Below, piece after piece: positions 1-5,270 of a stretch of 5,270 nucleotides of DNA. The DNA comes from Kordiimonadaceae bacterium (GTDB taxonomy: Bacteria; Pseudomonadota; Alphaproteobacteria; Sphingomonadales; Emcibacteraceae), in NCBI GenBank assembly GCA_018699075.1, contig JABIPV010000071.1, positions 1 to 5,270 of the forward strand. Direction: 5' to 3'. Every line of letters begins with the position of its first letter. The first letter of the stretch is position 1. The translations under genes and the position numbers were made by a program. The notes below the pieces were generated by a model. It was not told the origin of the DNA. It did not search any database and saw nothing but the letters and a program-made list of their open reading frames with translations.

Positions 1-2077
1 CTTCAAACGGCAAAATTTCGTTTTCGTCAAAATCGTCAAGGTTTCCAATTAAGAAGCGCATAGTATTACGAATTTTACGATATGCTTCCGCTTGATTTTT
101 AATAATCTCATCACCAATACGATGTTCTGAGAAATAATCAATTGATGTCACCCAAAGGCGAAGAATATCCGCACCATACTGTTTAATTATTTTAAGAGGG
201 TCAACGCCATCCCCCGCAGATTTTGACATTTTACGGCCCGTCTTATCAACGGTAAATCCATGTGTGAGAACTTGATCATATGGCGCTACACCACGTGTTC
301 CACACGATTCAAGCAATGAAGATTGAAACCAACCACGATGCTGGTCTGTGCCTTCCAAGTATAAATCTGCACTTCGTTTGCCTTCGCCACGGCTTAAATC
401 ATCGCGCTTTTCCAGAACGAATGCGTGTGTTGAACCGGAATCAAACCAAACATCCAAAATGTCAGTAACCTGTTCATAATCATCCGCGTTATATTTATCA
501 CCCAAGAATGCCTGAACATTACCAGCGTACCACGCATCTGCACCGTCTTTTTCTACGGCGGCGGCGATACGGTCATTAACGGCTTCATCCTTAAGAAGTT
601 CATTTGTACCTTTATGAACAAAAACAGTGATAGGAACACCCCAAGCCCGTTGCCGAGAAATAAGCCAATCCGGGCGGTCCGCAACCATGGAATTCATTCT
701 ATTTTTTGAAACCCCTGGAATCCAGCGTACTTCATCAATAGCTTTCACAGCATTTTTGCGCAGGTCATTTGTTTCCATTGAAATAAACCACTGCGGCGTA
801 TTACGGAAAATAAGCGGTGCCTTTGAACGCCAACTGTGTGGATAACTATGCACAATTGTATCACGCGCGAGCAACGCACCTACTTTTTCCATTTCTTCGC
901 ATATATGGTCATGAACTTTATAAACATGCTCACCTGCAAACATGGGTATATTTTCATAATATAAGCCAGCCTCATCAACAGTAAACGGCGTTTCAAGTCC
1001 AAACTGTTGGCCAACTTCGAAATCCTCTTGTCCGTGGCTAGGGGCAATGTGTACATAACCTGTACCGGCGTCGGTGGTTACATGGAAACCTTCAACCACA
1101 GGAACATCATAATCATAGCCCTGACCATGCCAAGGATGATGACAAATTGTACCCTCCATATCGGCACCTTTAAATTCACCGATTTTATTGTAACTAGTTA
1201 CACCGGCACGTTCCAAGAACTCACCAATTAGCGCTTTAGCAAGCGACAGCTTTTCACCTACTTTAGTAAGTGAATTTTCGGTCACAGCCGTAACTTCAAT
1301 AACGCAATATTCAAATTCCTTGCCGTATGCGATCCCTCTATTCCCTGGCATTGTCCATGGTGTTGTCGTCCAAATAACTACTTTTGCACCGTTTAGCACT
1401 TCTACAGGTGATGTCACCACATTAAAGCCGATATCGATCATATGTGACGTATGGTCCATATATTCGATTTCTGCTTCCGCCAACGCGGTTTTTTCAATCA
1501 CTGACCACATAATCGATTTTGAACCACGATATAGCCCGCCATTCATCAAGAACTGAAGAAGTTCTCGAACAATTTGCGCTTCACTGTCATAATTCATTGT
1601 TAGATAAGGCTTATCCCAATCGCCAAAAATACCAAGACGTTTAAACTCTTCTTTTTGAACACCTACCCATTTTTCAGCGAATTCACGGCATTCTGCACGA
1701 AATTCAATAGGGTCTACTTCGTCTTTATTCTTACCTGCTTTTTTATATTTCTTTTCGATCATCCATTCAATTGGAAGACCATGACAATCCCAGCCAGGAA
1801 CATACGGCGCATCTTTACCCAACATTTGTTGAGTACGAACGATAATATCTTTAAGGATTTTATTCATTGCGTGGCCCATGTGAATATCACCATTCGCGTA
1901 TGGAGGACCATCATGAAGAATGAAACGCTCTTTATTTTTGCTACTTTCCCTAATTCGATCATAAATACCCATATTTTCCCAGCGTTCCAACCACTGAGGT
2001 TCACGATTAGGCAAATTGCCCTTCATAGGGAAATCTGTCTTAGGCAGAAAAATAGTATCACGATAATCTTTGGTCAT
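1..2077 (-). CDS. ileS: Isoleucyl-tRNA synthetase, N-terminal 692 codons (3' end beyond window)
   Basis: Class I aminoacyl-tRNA synthetase that charges tRNA-Ile in the cytoplasm and edits misactivated valine. Reading from the ATG at 2077, the protein begins MTKDYRDTIFLPKTDFPMKG, which aligns from the first residues with E. coli IleS and so fixes the start. Visible landmarks are the HIGH-type motif HMGH (residues 66-69, within PYANGDIHMGHAMNKIL); the CP1 editing domain with WTTTPWT (236-242) and GTGYVHIAP...HGQEDF, where H343 and D352 match the editing residues H333/D342 of E. coli; GTDQHRGWFQ (576-585); and KMSKS (616-620). The frame is open to position 1. About 240-270 residues (most of the anticodon-binding region and any C-terminal zinc site) are missing, judging from the usual family length. 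The motifs fit the bacterial type 1 enzyme. Only a weak ribosome-binding site (GAAG) precedes the start. It lies 78 bases downstream of ribF and is probably co-transcribed with it. Confidence 0.97.
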   Translation of the reverse strand, partial: MTKDYRDTIFLPKTDFPMKGNLPNREPQWLERWENMGIYDRIRESSKNKERFILHDGPPYANGDIHMGHAMNKILKDIIVRTQQMLGKDAPYVPGWDCHGLPIEWMIEKKYKKAGKNKDEVDPIEFRAECREFAEKWVGVQKEEFKRLGIFGDWDKPYLTMNYDSEAQIVRELLQFLMNGGLYRGSKSIMWSVIEKTALAEAEIEYMDHTSHMIDIGFNVVTSPVEVLNGAKVVIWTTTPWTMPGNRGIAYGKEFEYCVIEVTAVTENSLTKVGEKLSLAKALIGEFLERAGVTSYNKIGEFKGADMEGTICHHPWHGQGYDYDVPVVEGFHVTTDAGTGYVHIAPSHGQEDFEVGQQFGLETPFTVDEAGLYYENIPMFAGEHVYKVHDHICEEMEKVGALLARDTIVHSYPHSWRSKAPLIFRNTPQWFISMETNDLRKNAVKAIDEVRWIPGVSKNRMNSMVADRPDWLISRQRAWGVPITVFVHKGTNELLKDEAVNDRIAAAVEKDGADAWYAGNVQAFLGDKYNADDYEQVTDILDVWFDSGSTHAFVLEKRDDLSRGEGKRSADLYLEGTDQHRGWFQSSLLESCGTRGVAPYDQVLTHGFTVDKTGRKMSKSAGDGVDPLKIIKQYGADILRLWVTSIDYFSEHRIGDEIIKNQAEAYRKIRNTMRFLIGNLDDFDENEILPFE

Positions 2078-2155
2078 ATCTTCACTTTAATTTAATTGGT
2101 AAAAAAAATTTATCCTATGTAACAATTCTGCCCCCCCTGTGTCGAGCTAATTTTA
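2078..2155 (-). other. ribF-ileS intergenic spacer with a G7 tract
   Basis: On the minus strand this spacer follows the tandem stop TGATAA of ribF and leads into ileS. It contains a run of seven G (C7 at 2131-2137 on the plus strand) and a run of eight T (A8 at 2101-2108). A weak promoter-like pair, TCGACA and TTACAT, flanks the G tract with a 17-base spacing, but the -10 element is poor. I see no hairpin terminator here, so read-through from ribF into ileS is likely. Confidence 0.4.
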
Positions 2156-3142
2156 TCATAAGTAATCAGCCATATTTGGAGGAGGAATATAAGATTGTTG
2201 ATTTTCTTTTTTATTAAGAAGATCACGGGCAACTTTAGTGTCTTTTTTGATCTGCTGTTTAAGACTTTCCAGACCGTCAAATTTCATTTCTTCTCGAATG
2301 AAATCAACAAATTCTACTTTGATGGATTGCTCGTAAATGTCAAAATCAAAATCAAAAATAAAACATTCAAGTAAAACATCCTTTTTATCAAACGTGGGAC
2401 GCCTGCCCACATTTGCAACTGCATTCCAAATTCCTTTTGCAGGACCATCGTCGATTATTATTCTTACGGCATAAACTCCGTATTTTGGTTCCAAATATCC
2501 ATCAAGCGACAAATTCGCGGTTGGAAAATCAATTGTTCTTCCCCGCTGGTCCCCTTTTCGCACATGACCTTCAACATGCCACCAATGTCCTAAGCGATCC
2601 GCGACTTTTCGAACGTCACCCGCTTCAAGCGCATCTCGAATATTACTTGAGGAATAAATATGATCATCTTCCATTACTTTATCAATTATTGTAATGCCGA
2701 ACTGTTCTTCTTTAGAAAGCCATGAAAGTACATTTACGCCGCCGCGTCTCCCTGCTCCAAAGCAATAATCATATCCTACAACAATATGAATGGCACCAAT
2801 ATTTTTAACCAACAGATCTAAGACAAAATCTTGTGCATCCAATGTTGCAAGTTCAATATCAAATGGAAGAACAAAAAACTGATCAACACCAAACTTTTCT
2901 AATAAATGTACTTTGGTGCGAAAGGAATTTAGACGGAACTCTTTTTGCGTTGGATTAAAAAACATTCTGGGGTGCGGTTCCATGCTAAACACTGACAATG
3001 TTGTCTTCATCTCATTTGCGATTTTACCCGCTATTCCGATGACCTTTTGGTGGCCTTTATGGAAGCCATCAAAATTACCTAACACGATTACCGAGCCTCG
3101 ACACTCATCTGCTATATTATCAGCATGCCTGAATATTTTCAT
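2156..3142 (-). CDS. ribF: Bifunctional riboflavin kinase / FAD synthetase
   Basis: A 328-residue cytoplasmic enzyme that phosphorylates riboflavin to FMN and adenylates FMN to FAD. The N-terminal FAD synthetase (nucleotidyltransferase) domain shows GNFDGFHKGH (residues 22-31, with the HxGH nucleotide-binding motif), VGYDYCFGAGRRGG (122-135) and YSSSNIR (163-169). The C-terminal riboflavin kinase domain shows GRTIDFPTAN (201-210), NVGRRPTF (244-251) and LECFIFDFDFDIY, in which E259 is the expected catalytic glutamate. Both activities therefore look intact. The kinase motif carries Asp205 where Gly is common (GFPTAN). Length is close to the family norm of about 310 residues, with a short Pro-containing tail (IPPPNMADYL). 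The ATG at 3142 is the only reasonable start: an in-frame stop lies a few codons upstream and the HxGH motif sits at the usual distance. No clear Shine-Dalgarno sequence precedes it. It is first in the visible ribF-ileS pair and divergent from cheY. Confidence 0.96.
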   Translation of the reverse strand: MKIFRHADNIADECRGSVIVLGNFDGFHKGHQKVIGIAGKIANEMKTTLSVFSMEPHPRMFFNPTQKEFRLNSFRTKVHLLEKFGVDQFFVLPFDIELATLDAQDFVLDLLVKNIGAIHIVVGYDYCFGAGRRGGVNVLSWLSKEEQFGITIIDKVMEDDHIYSSSNIRDALEAGDVRKVADRLGHWWHVEGHVRKGDQRGRTIDFPTANLSLDGYLEPKYGVYAVRIIIDDGPAKGIWNAVANVGRRPTFDKKDVLLECFIFDFDFDIYEQSIKVEFVDFIREEMKFDGLESLKQQIKKDTKVARDLLNKKENQQSYIPPPNMADYL

Positions 3143-3294
3143 GAAAATTTGACTTTATTAATAATTTTGCTTTTGTCTAAAATATAATAATTCAACACAC
3201 AAATTGATGCTGAATATTGTTTATAGTCATTTTTCTTTGTATTTTCTTATAATTTTTATCTTTTTTTCATAATAATTACTTTTATCTCACTTCT

Positions 3295-3325
3295 ATTAAC
3301 CCTTTTTTTAATATCTAGGGTTAAT
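3295..3325. promoter_or_regulatory. Perfect inverted repeat ATTAACCC-N15-GGGTTAAT, CtrA-like TTAA elements
   Basis: ATTAACCC (3295-3302) and GGGTTAAT (3318-3325) form a perfect 8-base inverted repeat with a 15-base spacer. A further TTAA lies at 3308-3311, giving three TTAA tetramers spaced by 8 and 9 bases, and another TATTAACC lies at 3375-3382 nearer cheY. The alphaproteobacterial cell-cycle and motility regulator CtrA binds TTAA-N7-TTAA and half-sites of the TTAACC(AT) type. The spacing here is not the canonical 7, so assignment to CtrA is an inference; an unrelated dimeric operator is equally possible. Confidence 0.4.
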
Positions 3326-3338
3326 TTCAATACATTCG

Positions 3339-3364
3339 TTGGTAACAAACAATCGAACTACCAA
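3339..3364. promoter_or_regulatory. Inverted repeat TTGGTA-N14-TACCAA upstream of cheY
   Basis: TTGGTA (3339-3344) and TACCAA (3359-3364) are perfect 6-base complements with half-site starts 20 bases apart, about two helical turns. The position, 40-66 bases before the cheY start, suits an operator or activator site. TTGGTA could also act as a -35 hexamer, though the bases at the matching -10 position (CAATAA) are poor. There is no T-tract after it, so a terminator is unlikely. Confidence 0.35.
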
Positions 3365-3394
3365 TAAATAATAATATTAACCTTTTATATGAAC

Positions 3395-3400
3395 AGGGAA
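3395..3400 (+). promoter_or_regulatory. Ribosome binding site of cheY
   Basis: AGGGAA ends four bases before the ATG at 3405 and supports that start over the second in-frame ATG at 3417 (Met5). Confidence 0.7.
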
Positions 3401-3404
3401 AAAT

Positions 3405-3791
3405 ATGGCCGTAGATATGTCATTATCCATCTTAATAGTAGATGATTATAAAACCATGCTGAGAATCATTCGAAATCTTCTTAAGCAACTTGGATTTCAT
3501 AACGTTGATGAAGCAACAGACGGAGCAGAAGCGTTAAACAAACTACGTGGCAAAAGCTATGACTTGGTCATATCCGATTGGAATATGGAGCCCATGACGG
3601 GTTATGAACTTCTCAAAGAAGTCCGTTCTGATGACATGCTCAAATCGTTGCCATTTATCATGGTTACAGCTGAATCAAAAACAGATAACGTAATTGCCGC
3701 AAAAAAAGCGGGTGTTAATAATTACATTGTTAAGCCATTTAACGCAGCGACACTCAAATCTAAACTTTCTAGCGTACTTGGAGAATTTTAA
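3405..3791 (+). CDS. cheY: Chemotaxis response regulator CheY
   Basis: A 128-residue single-domain receiver with no output domain. When phosphorylated by the chemotaxis kinase CheA, CheY binds the flagellar switch protein FliM and alters motor rotation. The catalytic set is complete: acidic pair D13/D14, phospho-acceptor D58 in ISDWNMEPMTG, switch residues T88 and Y107, and K110 in IVKPF. The Trp after the phospho-acceptor (W59), the MVTAE segment and the KPFNAATL ending match the enterobacterial CheY pattern closely and separate it from generic receivers such as DivK or Spo0F. The start at 3405 has a good ribosome binding site. The stop TAA shares its last base with the ATG of cheZ, so the two genes are one transcriptional unit. 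The paralogue number (cheY1, cheY2 and so on) cannot be told from this window. Confidence 0.93.
   Translation: MAVDMSLSILIVDDYKTMLRIIRNLLKQLGFHNVDEATDGAEALNKLRGKSYDLVISDWNMEPMTGYELLKEVRSDDMLKSLPFIMVTAESKTDNVIAAKKAGVNNYIVKPFNAATLKSKLSSVLGEF
3780..3784 (+). promoter_or_regulatory. Ribosome binding site of cheZ inside the cheY 3' end
   Basis: GGAGA lies within the last codons of cheY, six bases before the cheZ ATG at 3791. Together with the one-base TAATG overlap it fixes the cheZ start and indicates translational coupling. Confidence 0.65.
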
Positions 3792-4792
3792 TGTCTTCAG
3801 GATTATTGCCAGACCATATTGGTCCACTTGTTAATCGGTTACGTTCGGGCGATCATCTTCCAATTGCACTGCCTGATGTAGCTGCAGTTACTGAAGTTTT
3901 AATGCGATCTTTAGAAAGTTACTTTAAATCCATTGACCTTACATTATACAAAGAATGTCAAGATCTGGCCGATTACATCGAAGATGCTAGGTCAGAAATT
4001 TCATCTTTATCTCCAGATCATGATGATAGTGCCGGCATCCCGCGTGCAGGACTAGAACTAGACGCGATTGTCGAAGCCACAGAATCTGCGACAGACACAA
4101 TTATGCAAGCTGCTGAAGATATTATGTGTTTTGAAACTGAGGATTTCGTTAAATACAAAGAAGACGTCAATAACGAGTTAATGAAAATATTCGAAGCCTG
4201 TTCTTTCCAAGATATCACAGGGCAAAGAATTAGTAAGGTTGTCAAAACGCTTAATGACGTAGAAGAACGTGTTGGTAAGCTTATTTCAATCCTTGGCATT
4301 ACTAATCCAGGTATAGGATCTAAAGACGCGAAACCAATTTTGGACCCATCAACAGGTGAATATGATGATGATGATCTACTTAATGGTCCGGCACTTGTCG
4401 GAGAAGGTATTGATCAAAGTGAAATTGATAATTTACTAGATGAAGAAGATTCAAATACTTTTGACGAAGTTCCTAAAGAAACCGTTGCGTCTGAAATTGT
4501 TGAAGAAGAAGTGATTGCTGAAGAAGATTCAAATACTTTTGACGAAGCTCCTATGGAAACCGTTGCGCCTGAAATAGTTGAAGAAGAAGTAATCGTTGAA
4601 GAAGGAATTATTGCTGAAGTAGAAGCGATTGTTGAAGAAGAAAATATTGCTGAAGTAGAGACTACACCTGAACTTGATCCCGTGACAGACCCTACTCCAA
4701 TGGTTGAACAATCAGCGGCACCAGTTGAAATAGCTAACGAAGATAACAATAAAGAAACTTCACAAAATGACATTGATAATTTATTCGGATAA
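3791..4792 (+). CDS. cheZ: CheY-P phosphatase CheZ with a long acidic repeat-containing tail
   Basis: A 333-residue protein, against about 214 in E. coli. CheZ dephosphorylates CheY-P and so ends the chemotactic signal. Residues about 30-168 form the helical CheZ core. The active-site helix reads CSFQDITGQRISKVV (137-151), where D141 and Q145 correspond to E. coli D143 and Q147; the Gln is the residue that positions water for dephosphorylation, so the enzyme should be active. After residue about 170 comes a low-complexity, Glu-rich and probably disordered tail, with a 26-residue tandem repeat at 218-243 and 244-269 followed by a shorter echo (IAEVE at 274-278 and 286-290). The last residues SQNDIDNLFG (324-333) resemble the C-terminal CheY-binding peptide of E. 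coli CheZ (SQDQVDDLLDSLGF). A second similar peptide, DQSEIDNLLDEE (208-219), sits just before the repeats. The gene starts within the cheY stop codon. The identification rests mainly on the phosphatase motif and the neighbouring cheY. Confidence 0.9.
   Translation: MSSGLLPDHIGPLVNRLRSGDHLPIALPDVAAVTEVLMRSLESYFKSIDLTLYKECQDLADYIEDARSEISSLSPDHDDSAGIPRAGLELDAIVEATESATDTIMQAAEDIMCFETEDFVKYKEDVNNELMKIFEACSFQDITGQRISKVVKTLNDVEERVGKLISILGITNPGIGSKDAKPILDPSTGEYDDDDLLNGPALVGEGIDQSEIDNLLDEEDSNTFDEVPKETVASEIVEEEVIAEEDSNTFDEAPMETVAPEIVEEEVIVEEGIIAEVEAIVEEENIAEVETTPELDPVTDPTPMVEQSAAPVEIANEDNNKETSQNDIDNLFG
4442..4597 (+). repeat. Two tandem 78-bp units within cheZ
   Basis: Unit 1 is 4442-4519 and unit 2 is 4520-4597; both are in frame and each encodes 26 residues with the shared landmarks EEDSNTFDE, ETVA and EIVEEEV. 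By direct comparison I count eight differing bases of 78. They cluster around the centre (GTTCCTAAA against GCTCCTATG) and the 3' end (GTGATTGCT against GTAATCGTT). The high identity, including third codon positions, points to a fairly recent duplication. The unit is a multiple of three, so gain or loss would keep the frame and change only tail length. Confidence 0.9.
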
Positions 4793-4805
4793 ACTCGCCG
4801 AATAA
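4781..4805. terminator. Inverted repeat at the convergent cheZ / EAL-gene ends
   Basis: TTATTCGG (4781-4788) and CCGAATAA (4798-4805) form a perfect 8-base stem with a 9-base loop spanning the cheZ stop codon. It sits exactly between two convergent genes, where a bidirectional terminator is expected. Neither strand has a proper U-tract directly after the stem (the plus strand continues TAAAAAATT), and the stem has few G-C pairs, so its efficiency as an intrinsic terminator is doubtful. Confidence 0.4.
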
Positions 4806-4812
4806 TAAAAAA

Positions 4813-5270
4813 TTAAAGATTGTTCATTATATCGCTGCTTAAAACGGGCTCCCCGAACAAGTAACCTTGGCCTATGCTAATGCCGCAATCAAGTACCTCT
4901 ACCAGTGTAGGATCAGTTTCAATTTTCTCGATAATGACTTCTATTTCAAAACGCTGATACGACTCTTTAACATCCGCACGATCAATATCAATTCTTTCAT
5001 CTAGAAAAAGCTTGGGATTTATTTTAACATATCTAAAGTATCGTGATGCTAAATCCGATAGATCGTGATTTAATATCACCACGTTATCCATAGAAAAACG
5101 AAACCCACGTTTACCTAATTTTGCTAAAGAATTCCATATTGCGTTAGGTTGGCGTTCGACATCTTGTTGCGTGAACTCAAACACTAACCGATCTGATAAT
5201 TCATGATTATCCAACATGAAGTCGACAAATTGTGGGAAAAAATCTTTATCATTTAAAGAAACAGAAGAAA
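4813..5270 (-). CDS. Degenerate EAL-domain protein, TipF-like, C-terminal part (5' end beyond window)
   Basis: The last 151 residues of a larger protein; the frame is open to the right edge, so the in-frame ATG at 5217 is an internal Met and not the start. The sequence matches the second half of an EAL (c-di-GMP phosphodiesterase) domain. VSLNDKDFF opens the visible part (residues 3-11), then RLVFEFTQ (27-34, in place of the usual EiTE), FSMDNV (58-63, in place of alDDFG), YVKIN (80-84, in place of lKID), IIEKIET (112-118, in place of AEGVET) and GQGYLFGEP (133-141, in place of QGYlfgkP). The second Asp of the DD pair is Asn62 and the following FGTGYSS loop is lost, so catalysis is probably poor or absent while c-di-GMP binding may persist. 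From memory, the RLVFEFTQ and GFRFSMDNV pattern is that of the alphaproteobacterial flagellar assembly factor TipF. That name is an inference: the N-terminal membrane and coiled-coil part and the EAL triplet itself are outside the window. The gene converges on cheZ with a 20-base gap. Confidence 0.8.
   Translation of the reverse strand, partial: SSVSLNDKDFFPQFVDFMLDNHELSDRLVFEFTQQDVERQPNAIWNSLAKLGKRGFRFSMDNVVILNHDLSDLASRYFRYVKINPKLFLDERIDIDRADVKESYQRFEIEVIIEKIETDPTLVEVLDCGISIGQGYLFGEPVLSSDIMNNL

Larger units (their letters stand above)
3143..3404. promoter_or_regulatory. Divergent ribF / cheY regulatory region
   Basis: This strongly A+T-rich gap between ribF (leftward) and cheY (rightward) must hold the promoters for both directions. 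The left half (about 3225-3310) is T-rich on the plus strand. TATAAT hexamers occur on the plus strand at 3183-3188 and 3248-3253, but neither has a convincing -35 box at 16-18 bases, so I do not assign a promoter. I also see no sigma-54 (GG-N10-GC) element. The right half carries two inverted repeats and repeated TTAACC elements, listed separately. No open reading frame or RNA gene is evident. Confidence 0.55.

Noticed and set aside
280..1556. Several plus-strand ORFs of 62-78 codons
   Set aside because: All are antisense shadows of the continuous ileS frame, with no ribosome binding sites or recognisable motifs.
1655..2095. Plus-strand ORF of 146 codons
   Set aside because: It lies antisense to the beginning of ileS, whose minus-strand frame gives an unambiguous IleS sequence including HMGH. 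The plus-strand product resembles no family I know.
2413..3152. Plus-strand ORFs of 93 and 79 codons inside ribF
   Set aside because: Antisense to ribF, whose frame carries all expected motifs of both catalytic domains.
3149..3188. A sigma-70 promoter from TTGACT (3149-3154) and TATAAT (3183-3188)
   Set aside because: The spacing is 28 bases, far beyond the usable 16-18, and nearby alternatives give no acceptable pair.
3295..3325. An intrinsic terminator formed by ATTAACCC/GGGTTAAT
   Set aside because: The 15-base loop is long, no T-tract follows the stem on either strand, and it sits in a divergent promoter region with no gene ending nearby.
4018..4773. Minus-strand Ser/Thr/Ile-rich ORFs of 93, 119 and 60 codons
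   Set aside because: They are antisense to cheZ. Their low complexity is the complement of the GAA-rich acidic tail codons, and they inherit the 78-bp repeat from it.
4813..5217. A complete 134-residue gene starting at the ATG at 5217
   Set aside because: The frame continues upstream to the window edge with EAL-domain sequence (VSLNDKDFFPQFVDF), so this Met is internal and the gene is truncated by the window.

Overview
The window looks like chromosomal DNA of an A+T-rich, motile alphaproteobacterium. Three things suggest this: the CheY/CheZ pair with the SDWNMEPMTG signature, a degenerate EAL-domain protein resembling the alphaproteobacterial flagellar factor TipF, and TTAA/TTAACC elements of the CtrA type upstream of cheY. 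The class assignment is an inference from gene content; no rRNA or other definitive marker is present. All genes share a similar A+T-rich composition, and I see no insertion sequence, phage gene, tRNA or CRISPR array.

Layout. Positions 1-2077 (minus) hold the N-terminal 692 codons of ileS (isoleucyl-tRNA synthetase); its C-terminus lies beyond the left edge. A 78-base gap containing a G7 tract (minus strand) separates it from the complete ribF upstream (2156-3142, minus; riboflavin kinase/FAD synthetase). This is the widespread proteobacterial ribF-ileS arrangement, usually followed by lspA, which would lie outside the window. A 262-base, very A+T-rich divergent intergenic region (3143-3404) follows. 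It carries two well-formed inverted repeats and several TTAACC elements. Then come cheY (3405-3791, plus) and cheZ (3791-4792, plus), which overlap by one base (TAATG) and are surely a translationally coupled pair. After a 20-base gap, a convergent 5'-truncated gene (4813-5270, minus) encodes the C-terminal part of a degenerate EAL domain.

How the parts work together. ribF and ileS are housekeeping genes (flavin cofactor synthesis; tRNA charging). CheY is the single-domain response regulator that, when phosphorylated, binds the flagellar switch; CheZ is its phosphatase. The neighbouring EAL protein is probably a c-di-GMP receptor rather than a phosphodiesterase. If TipF-like, it would link c-di-GMP to flagellar assembly, so the right half of the window is a small motility locus.

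The least ordinary element is the long CheZ tail. It contains a recent 78-bp tandem duplication (26 residues per unit) in a Glu-rich linker, and two peptides resembling CheY-binding motifs, one internal and one at the extreme C-terminus. No clearly novel multi-gene system is visible; the rest is recognisable core biology.
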